64,000 nt of DNA from Pseudomonas proteolytica (lineage in GTDB: Bacteria; Pseudomonadota; Gammaproteobacteria; Pseudomonadales; Pseudomonadaceae), in contig NZ_VFEV01000031.1 in the NCBI RefSeq assembly GCF_007858275.1, forward strand, positions 1 to 64,000, read 5' to 3'. The notes under the pieces were generated by a model that was given only the letters and a program-made list of their open reading frames with translations, had not been told where the DNA came from and made no database searches. Below are positions 51,790 through 59,375 of this stretch, in pieces. Positions within the stretch are counted from its first letter, which is position 1; each line of letters opens with the position of its first letter. A program made the position numbers and the translations under genes.

Positions 51790-51812
51790 GGCAGGGCTCG
51801 GTGTTGGTAAAA

Positions 51813-51917
51813 CGTTATATCGCGATGAGGCGAACTTTAAATCGCTATATCCCGATATACCAATACGATTTTGATCTTGTTACCAGATAAATCGGTATAT
51901 CGGGTTATAACGATACG
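51813..51917. promoter_or_regulatory. Array of AT-rich operator-like sites between arsR and acpH
   Basis: CCCGATATACC (51851-51861) and GGTATATCGGG (51894-51904) are perfect 11-bp inverted repeats 32 bp apart. Further TATATC-bearing half-sites are CGTTATATCGCGAT (51813-51826), ATCGCTATATC (51841-51851) and GTTATAACGAT (51904-51914). They occupy the whole region before arsR and acpH and look like a multi-site ArsR operator. Confidence 0.65.
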
Positions 51918-51943
51918 TTGATGGCAGTGCTAAACTGCGCGCC

Positions 51944-52528
51944 ATGAATTATCTCGCACATCTGCACCTTGGCGGCCAACTTCCTGCACAACTGCTGGGC
52001 AGCCTCTATGGCGATTTCGTCAAAGGCCGCCTACAGGGCCAGTACAGCCCGCAAATCGAGGCAGCCATCCAACTGCATCGCTCGATCGACCGCTTTACCG
52101 ACAGCCATCCACTGGTCGGGCAGGCATTGTCACGCTTCACCCTGACCCGGCGGCGCTATGCGGGGATCGTCCTCGACGTGTTCTTCGACCATTGCCTGGC
52201 GCGGGATTGGGCCCAGTATGCCGACCAGCCGCTGGAGCGCTTTACCTCGCAGGTGTACCAGGTGCTGGCGGCAGAGCCGCAGTTACCGGGGCGCCTGGCG
52301 CAGATTGCGCCGTATATGGCGGCCGATGACTGGCTGGGCTCCTACCGCGAGTTCGCGGTGATGGAGCAAGTGCTGCGGGGGATTTCCCGGCGCTTGAGCC
52401 AACCCCAGGAACTGGGGCAGGCGATGCAGGAACTGCGGCTGTTGTATGAGCCGTTGAGCGAGGACTTCCGGGTGTTCTACCCCCAGTTGCAGGCGTTCTC
52501 GAACAATCACTTGGCAATACAGCTCTAA
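51944..52528 (+). CDS. acpH: Acyl carrier protein phosphodiesterase AcpH-like
   Basis: This 194-residue DUF479 protein fits AcpH, which removes the phosphopantetheine arm from acyl carrier protein. It starts MNYLAHLHLGGQLPAQLLGSLYGDFVKGRL, with the conserved HLHL and GDFVKG, followed by HRSIDRFTDSHP, an HxxxDxxTDxHP metal-site pattern, and VFFDHCLARDW. Length is normal. It lies 154 bp from arsR and may be co-affected by the operator array, though the family is usually housekeeping. A REP pair follows. Confidence 0.85.
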   Translation: MNYLAHLHLGGQLPAQLLGSLYGDFVKGRLQGQYSPQIEAAIQLHRSIDRFTDSHPLVGQALSRFTLTRRRYAGIVLDVFFDHCLARDWAQYADQPLERFTSQVYQVLAAEPQLPGRLAQIAPYMAADDWLGSYREFAVMEQVLRGISRRLSQPQELGQAMQELRLLYEPLSEDFRVFYPQLQAFSNNHLAIQL

Positions 52529-52618
52529 ATGTGGGAGCGGGCTTGCTCGCGAAGGCGGTGTATCAGTCAACCTATCCATCACTGACCCACCGCCTTCGCG
52601 AGCAAGCCCGCTCCCACA
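52529..52618. repeat. REP inverted pair (AGCGGGCTTGCTCGC type)
   Basis: Arms 52529-52560 and 52588-52618 pair over about 30 bp with a 27-bp loop, between the acpH stop and the olsA stop in the convergent gap. The left arm begins directly after the acpH stop codon. Confidence 0.92.
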
Positions 52619-52636
52619 CTTGGAACGCTGTTCGCT

Positions 52637-53428
52637 TCAGGCCGCGTACGCGGGGCGAACCGGCAGTTGCTCGCTTTGCGGCACCGGCCCGAACAACGCC
52701 TTGTGCACCGCCTGCTGCGCCTGATACGCCAGCGCTGCACGCTCCTGTCCGGCGCAGGCAATCGGCTTGAGCAGATGAATCTCAACGTCGCCCTGATCAT
52801 TGGCAAACAGGCGCATCAGGTGCGAGAGCAAATCATCATCACCAATAAACGGTGCGAGCGGATCGATCTGCCCATCGCGCAAATACCGGATAGCCACCGG
52901 TTGCAGCGCTACATCGGCATCAATCGCACTGGCCAGTAGCCGGCCATGGAAGGTGCGCAGGCTGCGGCCATCGGTGGTGGTGCCTTCAGGGAACATCAGC
53001 AGCGGGTGTTTTTGCTGCAGATGACGGGTCATCTGCTTGCGGATCAATTGGCTGTCACCCGAGCCACGGCGGATAAACAGACTGCCGGCCTTGGCCGCCA
53101 GCCAACCGGCCACCGGCCAGGTACGCACCTCGGCCTTGGACAGAAACGACAGCGGCGTCACCATGCCCAGCAGCGGGATGTCGGTCCAGGACACATGGTT
53201 GCTGACCCACAGCATCGGCTGTTGCGGCATTTCGCCATGCACGCTCACGCGAAAGGGCAGGGCATTGCTCAAGCGCGCCATGAAAAACCGCGACCAGCGC
53301 TGGCGCCGCACCATGGAGTTGGCAACCCCCAGGCGCTCGAACAGACCAAACACCCCGGCCATGCTCAAGCCCAGGCTTACCACCAGCAGCACGCGGGCGA
53401 TCCGCCCGTAGACCCGCAGGCGCCCCAT
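52637..53428 (-). CDS. olsA: Lyso-ornithine lipid O-acyltransferase OlsA
   Basis: This 263-residue inner-membrane-associated PlsC-family enzyme adds the second acyl chain to lyso-ornithine lipid. A hydrophobic N-terminus (ARVLLVVSLGLSMAGVFGLF) precedes motif I NHVSWTDIP (HxxxxD), then FLSKAEV, and motif III FPEGTTTDG. The ATG at 53428 sits in a TGATG overlap with the olsB stop, showing translational coupling. The reading from 53467 would overlap olsB much further and is rejected. Ornithine lipids replace phospholipids under phosphate limitation; no Pho box was seen. Confidence 0.9.
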   Translation of the reverse strand: MGRLRVYGRIARVLLVVSLGLSMAGVFGLFERLGVANSMVRRQRWSRFFMARLSNALPFRVSVHGEMPQQPMLWVSNHVSWTDIPLLGMVTPLSFLSKAEVRTWPVAGWLAAKAGSLFIRRGSGDSQLIRKQMTRHLQQKHPLLMFPEGTTTDGRSLRTFHGRLLASAIDADVALQPVAIRYLRDGQIDPLAPFIGDDDLLSHLMRLFANDQGDVEIHLLKPIACAGQERAALAYQAQQAVHKALFGPVPQSEQLPVRPAYAA

Positions 53429-54183
53429 CACATGGCCGCCTTGAAGTGGCGGGCATAACGCGGGCACAACTCGTCGCGCTTGAGCAGGATGAACACGTCA
53501 GCCACCTGGAAATCCTCGTCCCAGCATGGCTCACCGCAGATCTTCGCGCCCAGGCGCATGTAGGCCTTGAGCAGCGGCGGCATTTCGGCGATGACGTTGG
53601 ACGGCAGGTCCAGGCTCGGCAGCGGTTTTTTCGGCTCGGCGCGCAGGTGTTCGTTGCACAGGTAGCGTTCGCGCAAGCGTTGCATGATTGCGTGGGCCTG
53701 GATGCCACCGTCGTGCATCGGGATGCTGGCGCAGCCCATCAGGTAGCTGTAGCCGCCCTGGTTGAGCACTTCGGCCAGTTCGCCCCACAGCACCGCGATG
53801 GTGCCGCCGTTGCGGTAGGCCGGGTCGACGCAGGTACGACCGATCTCCAGGATCGGCCCTTGCAGATGCAACAGGCCGTGGAGGCTGAATTCTTCTTCGC
53901 TGTAGAACCGGCCCAAGGTGCTGGCCGCCTGGTGATCCAGCAGCCGGGTAGTGGCAACCAGTCGCCCGGTGTTCAAGTCCCGTACGCCAATGTGGCTGCA
54001 GTGAACATCATAGTCATCCATGTCCAGGCCCAGCTCCGCGCCTTTCAGCTTGGCATTGAACTCGCCGCTGAAAACGGTGAAACGCAGGGCCTGGGCTTCC
54101 TGCAAAGCCTGGGCGCCGATCAGGCGTTCGGCTTGCAGACGGCGTTCATTGCCGGTGTCACTGATGCGGGCGATCTGAGTCAT
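53428..54183 (-). CDS. olsB: L-ornithine N-acyltransferase OlsB
   Basis: This 251-residue GNAT-like enzyme transfers a 3-hydroxyacyl chain from ACP to ornithine, the first step of ornithine lipid synthesis. It shows the family stretches EAQALRFTVFSGEFNAKLKGAELGLDMDDYDVHCSHIGVRDLNTGRLVATTRLL and FSLHGLLHLQGPILEIGRTCVDPAYRNGGTIAVLWGEL. It is the first gene of olsB-olsA and ends in a one-base overlap with olsA. The promoter lies within the 130-bp gap shared with the divergent acyl-CoA dehydrogenase-like gene. Confidence 0.9.
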   Translation of the reverse strand: MTQIARISDTGNERRLQAERLIGAQALQEAQALRFTVFSGEFNAKLKGAELGLDMDDYDVHCSHIGVRDLNTGRLVATTRLLDHQAASTLGRFYSEEEFSLHGLLHLQGPILEIGRTCVDPAYRNGGTIAVLWGELAEVLNQGGYSYLMGCASIPMHDGGIQAHAIMQRLRERYLCNEHLRAEPKKPLPSLDLPSNVIAEMPPLLKAYMRLGAKICGEPCWDEDFQVADVFILLKRDELCPRYARHFKAAM

Positions 54184-54313
54184 GGCGAGTCTCCAGGTGC
54201 CGGCCAGGGTTGCGGCCAGTCGACTTTGTTGTGCAAAGTCAGGCTATGTACCCCCGGTGTCATCTCCATGAATCTACGGTGACGCTTAGATGACAGCCCC
54301 CAAGGAGCCCTCC

Positions 54314-55189
54314 ATGCCCTGGCACGCTTTGCTCGATCGACCCGACCGACTGCCCGTCCACGCCAACCTGGCCGAGGGCTACAGCGTTTTATTGCAACGC
54401 CTGGGGCAGGTGACGCCCTTCGAATTGGCAACCCAGGGTGCGCGCCTGATGGCCACGCCCGGCCTGGCGTTTCTGGTGGGTTATCAAGCAGCTTTGCGCG
54501 CGTTATGGCCCAGCGCGCCCCACAGCCTGGGCGCCTTGTGTGCGACCGAACAGCGCAGCCTGCGCCCAGTGGACATGCAAACGCGCCTGGACGACTTGCG
54601 CCTGAGCGGGCGCAAGGACTTCGTCACCGCCGGCGATGCCGCCGACTGGCTATTGATCGCCGCGCGTTGCGAGGCCGCCGATGAAAAACCGCGCCTGAGC
54701 CTGGCAGTGGTGCTGGCCGGCGAACCCGGCGTACGCGTCGAGCCCTTGCCCGCGATCCCGTTGATGCCCGATATCAGCCACGGGCGCGTCCACCTCGACC
54801 ATGCCGCCTGCGAGCGTTTGCCAGGGGATGGTTGGGACGACTACGTCAAACCCTTCCGCACGCTGGAAGACACCTATGTCTTGAGCGCGATGACCGCCTG
54901 GCTGCATGGCATCGGCCAGGAGTGTGATTGGCCCCAGGCCCTGCGTTTGCAGTTATTGGCGTTGCTGGCCGGCTGCGCTGAAGTCATTCGCCAGCCCACG
55001 GCCTCGGCGGCAGGGCATGTGTTGTTGGGGGGATTGTTTGCGCAGTTCGAGGCGCTGAAGCCGCAGGTCAATCAAGCGATGAGTGAAGGGGCGTGGGCCG
55101 CCATGTGGCAGCGCGACCAAGCCGTGCTGGACCTTGCCGCCAGCGCCCGGGCCAAGCGCCTGGAAAAAGCCCTGAACCCATCCCCTTGA
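54314..55189 (+). CDS. Acyl-CoA dehydrogenase-like protein, shorter than usual
   Basis: This 291-residue protein has the middle and C-terminal character of an acyl-CoA dehydrogenase: an FVTAGDAADWLLIAARCE stretch like the KxWIxNGxxADWLLVxA of the beta domain, then a helical tail (AMTAWLHGIGQE to KALNPSP). Usual members are near 380 residues, so about 90 residues of the N-terminal helical domain are missing. The start at 54314 is preferred over 54290 because AAGGAG lies six bases before it. It may be a divergent homologue without FAD; function is unknown. Next comes a serine hydrolase gene 137 bp on. Confidence 0.6.
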   Translation: MPWHALLDRPDRLPVHANLAEGYSVLLQRLGQVTPFELATQGARLMATPGLAFLVGYQAALRALWPSAPHSLGALCATEQRSLRPVDMQTRLDDLRLSGRKDFVTAGDAADWLLIAARCEAADEKPRLSLAVVLAGEPGVRVEPLPAIPLMPDISHGRVHLDHAACERLPGDGWDDYVKPFRTLEDTYVLSAMTAWLHGIGQECDWPQALRLQLLALLAGCAEVIRQPTASAAGHVLLGGLFAQFEALKPQVNQAMSEGAWAAMWQRDQAVLDLAASARAKRLEKALNPSP

Positions 55190-55195
55190 GCTTAT

Positions 55196-55215
55196 GTGGC
55201 GAGCCCGCTCGCCAC
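55196..55215. repeat. Single REP-like palindrome
   Basis: GTGGCGAGC-CC-GCTCGCCAC is a perfect 9-bp hairpin with a two-base loop, seven bases after the dehydrogenase-like stop. It is a minimal relative of the GAGCGGGCTTG family and may end that transcript. Confidence 0.7.
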
Positions 55216-55326
55216 GACAGCTTTAGCTGCTTGGGTTTATGCGGCGCGGCAAACCGATGGCCTGTCGCCAAACCGTCATTTATCTGCATTAGGCTCGCGG
55301 GTTTGAATGCCCCCGAGTGCTTGTCC

Positions 55327-56409
55327 ATGGTCAAAGGCCTGCTGTGCGTCGCCATGCTGCTGTTCACCGCTACCGCACACGCCCAGGCCTGGCCGGCGAA
55401 GGATTGGGCCCAGGGCGTGCAATTGACCGGCCCCGCCGTGAAGGCCCTGGAGGACTATGCCTTCCCGGCCCGCAATGACCTCACCCGCCAAGGCATCCGC
55501 ACCGACGCGTTGCTGGTGATCCGTGACGGCGAAATCATTTATGAGCGCTACGCTGCGCCCACTACCGCCAGCACGCCGCACCTGACCTGGTCCATCAGCA
55601 AAAGCCTGATGGCCACGGTATTGGGCGTTGCCTACGGCGAAAACCGCTTCAAGCTCAGCGACCCGGTCGCGCGTTTCTATCCGCCGATGAAGCAACACCC
55701 GAGCATCACCCTGGCGCACCTACTGAACTGGACCTCGGGCCTGGACTGGCAGGAAGACTACGAATACGCGCCGCTGAAATCCTCGGTGGTGGCCATGCTC
55801 TACACCCGTGGCCATACCGATATGGCGGAGTTTGCCGCCGACACTCCTACCTTCGCTGCAGCGGGCCAGGCGTTTCGCTACTCCAGCGGCGACAGCAATC
55901 TGGCGTCCGCCGCCCTCAAGGGCATGCTTGGCCATAAGGCGTATGTCGATTACCCGTGGACCGCGCTGTTCACGCCCTTGGGAATTGGCAGCGCCACCTG
56001 GGAAAGTGACGCCAATGAAACCTTTGTCGCCTCGTCCTATGCCTATATGACTGCCCGCGATCTGGCGCGCATTGGCTTGTTGATGGCGCGGGACGGGCGC
56101 TGGGGCGAGCGGCAATTGCTGCCCAAGGCGTGGGTCGACTTCAATCGCCAACCCCTGGCGCAGTACATCGCGGGCCAGGACGAAGCGGTGCCCGGCGGCC
56201 ACTGGTGGCTCAACCGTCAAGTGCAGGGCGCTGCCCGGCCCTGGCCGGATGCGCCCGACGATACCTTCGCGGCCCTGGGCCACTGGGGCCAGGCGTTGTA
56301 TGTGTTGCCCCAGGCAAGGTTGGTGATCGTGCGCTATGGCGATGACCGCGATGGCAGCTATCGCCACAATGAACTGCTCAAGCGCGTGCTTGTGGCGGTG
56401 CAGCCATGA
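55327..56409 (+). CDS. Class C beta-lactamase-family serine hydrolase, exported
   Basis: This 360-residue periplasmic hydrolase has a signal peptide (MVKGLLCVAMLLFTATAHAQ, cut after AHAQ) and the penicillin-binding/serine hydrolase fold. SxxK is SISK at Ser89-Lys92, the YxN-equivalent is YSSGDSN, and the third motif is HWGQAL. Such proteins act as esterases or D-amino-acid hydrolases more often than as antibiotic-resistance enzymes. The start at 55327 is chosen for the signal; the long reading from 55093 lies within the preceding gene. It overlaps the next gene by four bases (ATGA). Confidence 0.88.
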   Translation: MVKGLLCVAMLLFTATAHAQAWPAKDWAQGVQLTGPAVKALEDYAFPARNDLTRQGIRTDALLVIRDGEIIYERYAAPTTASTPHLTWSISKSLMATVLGVAYGENRFKLSDPVARFYPPMKQHPSITLAHLLNWTSGLDWQEDYEYAPLKSSVVAMLYTRGHTDMAEFAADTPTFAAAGQAFRYSSGDSNLASAALKGMLGHKAYVDYPWTALFTPLGIGSATWESDANETFVASSYAYMTARDLARIGLLMARDGRWGERQLLPKAWVDFNRQPLAQYIAGQDEAVPGGHWWLNRQVQGAARPWPDAPDDTFAALGHWGQALYVLPQARLVIVRYGDDRDGSYRHNELLKRVLVAVQP

Positions 56410-56720
56410 TCCGTCGTCGGCCGTTTATCAGCCTGTTTCTCCTGTTGTTGCTCGCGGTGCTGGGTTGGACCTGGCACGAGCGCGTCAACCTGCAAGCCTT
56501 CCCCGACATCATTGCCGCCTACACCGCCAAGGAGTACTGCTCGTGCCGGTATGTGGCGGGCAACCCGGCTGACTATTGCCTGGGCTATGTGAAGCAATAC
56601 ATCCCCACCAGCGCCTTTGCCGATCACCCGGATACGCGCCTGGTCACCGCCAGTGGCCTGGGCCGCAGCCACAGCGCCCAATGGCTGGGCGAGCGCCAGG
56701 GCTGTCGCCTGCTGCCCTGA
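56406..56720 (+). CDS. Small membrane-anchored Cys-containing protein, coupled to the serine hydrolase
   Basis: This 104-residue protein has one N-terminal membrane span (FISLFLLLLLAVLGWTW, residues 7-23) with basic residues MIRRR inside. The outside part has four Cys (EYCSCRYV, ADYCLGYV, QGCRLLP), likely disulphide-bonded in the periplasm. It begins in an ATGA overlap with the hydrolase, so it is almost certainly produced with it. I recognise no domain. An operator-like inverted repeat begins one base after its stop. Confidence 0.75.
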   Translation: MIRRRPFISLFLLLLLAVLGWTWHERVNLQAFPDIIAAYTAKEYCSCRYVAGNPADYCLGYVKQYIPTSAFADHPDTRLVTASGLGRSHSAQWLGERQGCRLLP

Positions 56721-56721
56721 G

Positions 56722-56740
56722 GTTCCACAGGGTGGAACCA
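56722..56740. promoter_or_regulatory. Perfect inverted-repeat operator before the hydrolase-amidase cluster
   Basis: GGTTCCAC-AGG-GTGGAACC is a perfect 8-bp inverted repeat with a 3-bp centre, about 90 bases before the M20 hydrolase start. Size and symmetry match IclR-family operators. The IclR gene at 60878 at the end of the cluster is the obvious partner. Confidence 0.7.
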
Positions 56741-56828
56741 CCTTTGATTGTCCTCGCACGCCCATCGCGGTTATCTGTGGCGGTGCCACAAAAAAGAACG
56801 GGAATACCCGCCTGCGAGGAGAGTCACC

Positions 56829-58004
56829 ATGAGCCCACACCAGCACATCCTGGATTGGCTGAGCGATGTCGCCAGCGACCTGCACGCCGTGCGCCAGGAT
56901 ATCCACGCCCACCCCGAACTGGGGTTTGAAGAAAACCGCACCTCGGCCTTGGTCGCCCAATCCCTGAAAAACTGGGGTTATGAAGTGCATACCGGCATCG
57001 GCCAGACCGGCGTGGTCGGCGTGCTTCGCAATGGCAGCAGCTCGCGCACCCTGGGGATTCGGGCCGACATGGACGCCTTGCCGATCATCGAAAACACCGG
57101 CGTCGCCTACAGCAGCCAACACGCCGGCTGCATGCATGCCTGCGGTCACGACGGTCACACCACCATGCTGCTGGGCGCCGCGCGTTACCTGGCGGCGACG
57201 CGTCAGTTCGATGGCACCCTCAACCTGATTTTCCAGCCGGCCGAAGAAGGCCAGGGCGGCGCCGAAGCGATGCTCGCCGATGGCTTGCTGGAGCGCTTCC
57301 CCTGTGACGCGCTGTTCGGCATGCACAACATGCCCGGCTTGCCTGCCGGCCACCTGGGCCTGCGGACCGGGCCGATGATGGCTTCCCAGGACCTGCTCAC
57401 CGTGACCCTCGAAGGTGTCGGCGGCCACGGCTCCATGCCGCACCTGACCGTCGACCCGCTGGTCGCCGCCGCCAGTACGGTCATGGCCTTGCAGACGGTA
57501 GTGGCGCGCAACATCAATGCCCAGGAAGCGGCGGTGGTCACGGTCGGCGCCCTGCAAGCGGGGCAAGCGGCCAACGTGATCCCCCAGCAGGCCGTATTGC
57601 GCCTGAGCCTGCGCGCGCTCAACGCACCGGTGCGCGAGCAGATGCTGGAGCGGGTCAAGGCGATCATCCAGACCCAGGCCGAGAGCTTTGGCTGTACCGC
57701 GCAGATCGAACATCGCCCGGCCTATCCGGTACTGGTCAACCATGCCGACGAAACCGAGTTCGCCCGCCAGGTCGGCATTGCCTTGCTCGGTGAAGCGGCG
57801 GTCGACGCCAATACACCCAAGCTGATGGGCAGCGAAGACTTCGCCTGGATGCTCCAGCGCTGCCCCGGCAGCTACCTGTTTATCGGCAACGGCGTGTCGC
57901 GGCCGATGGTCCACAACCCTGCCTATGACTTCAACGACGAGATCCTGCTGACCGGTGCCGCCTACTGGGGTGCCTTGGCCGAGAGCTGGCTCAAACCGGC
58001 CTGA
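56829..58004 (+). CDS. M20-family amidohydrolase (hippurate hydrolase/aminoacylase-like)
   Basis: This 391-residue cytosolic metallopeptidase removes acyl groups from N-acyl amino acids or similar amides. Metal-site features are HACGHDGHT (with the ADMDALP stretch upstream), PAEEGQGGAEAM, HGSMPH and the C-terminal GSEDFAWM. Length is typical of the M20D group. The start at 56829 follows GAGGAGAG. It is first in M20 hydrolase - MFS - amidase - IclR, and an inverted-repeat operator lies upstream. The substrate is probably an N-acyl or amide compound imported by the MFS protein. Confidence 0.92.
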   Translation: MSPHQHILDWLSDVASDLHAVRQDIHAHPELGFEENRTSALVAQSLKNWGYEVHTGIGQTGVVGVLRNGSSSRTLGIRADMDALPIIENTGVAYSSQHAGCMHACGHDGHTTMLLGAARYLAATRQFDGTLNLIFQPAEEGQGGAEAMLADGLLERFPCDALFGMHNMPGLPAGHLGLRTGPMMASQDLLTVTLEGVGGHGSMPHLTVDPLVAAASTVMALQTVVARNINAQEAAVVTVGALQAGQAANVIPQQAVLRLSLRALNAPVREQMLERVKAIIQTQAESFGCTAQIEHRPAYPVLVNHADETEFARQVGIALLGEAAVDANTPKLMGSEDFAWMLQRCPGSYLFIGNGVSRPMVHNPAYDFNDEILLTGAAYWGALAESWLKPA

Positions 58005-58064
58005 ACCCCCTGCCTTTTTCCTGCCGCTGGACCTTTTGCTCAACAGGTTGAATGGAGTGTTCTC

Positions 58065-59375
58065 ATGCAGACTTCAATAAAAGGCGTGTCCCGCACCCGG
58101 CAAGTGGTAGCGGCGGTGGTCGGCAACGCGCTGGAGTGGTACGACTTCATCGTCTACGGCTTTCTGGCCAGCATCATCGCCCGGCAGTTCTTCCCCTCGG
58201 ACGACGAATACGCCTCGCTGTTGATGGCCCTGGCCACTTTCGGCGTGGGTTTCTTCATGCGCCCGGTGGGCGGCATCCTGCTGGGCATGTACGCCGACCG
58301 CAAAGGCCGCAAGGCCGCCATGCAACTGATTATCCGCTTGATGACCGTGTCCATCGCGCTGATCGTATTTGCCCCCAACTACGCCGCCATCGGCATGGGC
58401 GCGCCGCTGTTGATCGTGGTGGCGCGCATGCTCCAGGGCTTTGCCACGGGCGGTGAATATGCCAGCGCCACGGCATTCCTGGTGGAAAGCGCGCCGGCCC
58501 ATCGCAAGGGCCTGTACGGCTCCTGGCAATTGGTCGGGCAGTGCCTGGCGGTGTTTGGCGGCGCGGCGATGGTCGCGTTGGTCACGCACTTTTTTACTCC
58601 AGAAACCCTCGACTTGTGGGGCTGGCGCCTGCCGTTTGTGTTCGGCCTGCTGATCGGCCCGGTGGGCTTGTGGATTCGCCGGCATATGGAAGACCCGGAG
58701 GAATTTATCGAGGCGCGCAAACAGGCCACCGGCCCGGCGCCGAGCCTGATGACGGTGCTGCGTGAGCATCGGCGCAGCATCCTGGTGAGCATGGGCCTGG
58801 CCTGTGGCGCGACGGTGTCGTTCTACGTGGTGCTGGTGAATATGCCGACCTTCGCCCACAAGAACCTGGGCCTGCCCCTGGACCAGGTATTGATGGTGCA
58901 GATGTTCGCCGTGGCGCTGATGACCGTGGTGATTCCGCTGTCTGGCCTGCTGTCCGATCGCCTGGGGCGGCGGCCGGTGTTGATGGGCTTCACCCTGGCG
59001 TTTTTCGTGATGGTTTACCCGCTGTACGTGTGGGTCGCGGCGGCGCCGTCCATTGAGCGGTTGCTGGTGATGCAAGTGATGTTGTGCATCGCCATCGGCG
59101 GCTTCTTCGGCCCGGCGCCGACGGCCCTGGCCGAGCAGTTTCCCATCGAGGTGCGCTCCACCGGGGTGTCAGTGGCCTACAACGTGGCGGTGATGGTGTT
59201 TGGTGGCTTTGCTCCGCTGATCGTCACCTGGCTGAGCAAGGAGCTGGGCACCCCGGTGGCCCCGGCGTTTTATGTGCTGTTCGCTTGCGTCCTGACGCTG
59301 CTGGGCACTTACTGCATGCATGAGGCGCCGAGGGCCGCAGCACCGGCGCGCTTTACCAAGGGAGTGAAACCTTGA
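58065..59375 (+). CDS. MFS metabolite:H+ symporter of the hydrolase-amidase cluster
   Basis: This 436-residue protein has twelve spans, the MHS-type start VVGNALEWYDFIVYGFLASIIARQFFPS and motif A GMYADRKGRKAAMQ. It belongs to the same family as PcaT but is clearly divergent. It lies 60 bp after the M20 gene, and its stop overlaps the amidase start (TTGA). Likely it imports the substrate handled by the flanking amide-cleaving enzymes. Confidence 0.92.
   Translation: MQTSIKGVSRTRQVVAAVVGNALEWYDFIVYGFLASIIARQFFPSDDEYASLLMALATFGVGFFMRPVGGILLGMYADRKGRKAAMQLIIRLMTVSIALIVFAPNYAAIGMGAPLLIVVARMLQGFATGGEYASATAFLVESAPAHRKGLYGSWQLVGQCLAVFGGAAMVALVTHFFTPETLDLWGWRLPFVFGLLIGPVGLWIRRHMEDPEEFIEARKQATGPAPSLMTVLREHRRSILVSMGLACGATVSFYVVLVNMPTFAHKNLGLPLDQVLMVQMFAVALMTVVIPLSGLLSDRLGRRPVLMGFTLAFFVMVYPLYVWVAAAPSIERLLVMQVMLCIAIGGFFGPAPTALAEQFPIEVRSTGVSVAYNVAVMVFGGFAPLIVTWLSKELGTPVAPAFYVLFACVLTLLGTYCMHEAPRAAAPARFTKGVKP

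Noticed and set aside
55327..56409. Serine hydrolase considered as an AmpC resistance enzyme
   Set aside because: Motifs are of the broad beta-lactamase fold, but the YxN and KTG signatures of AmpC are not kept and no ampR is adjacent.
56358..58043. A 561-codon minus-strand ORF opposite the M20 hydrolase
   Set aside because: Shadow of a GC-rich gene; the M20 metal-binding motifs are on the plus strand.
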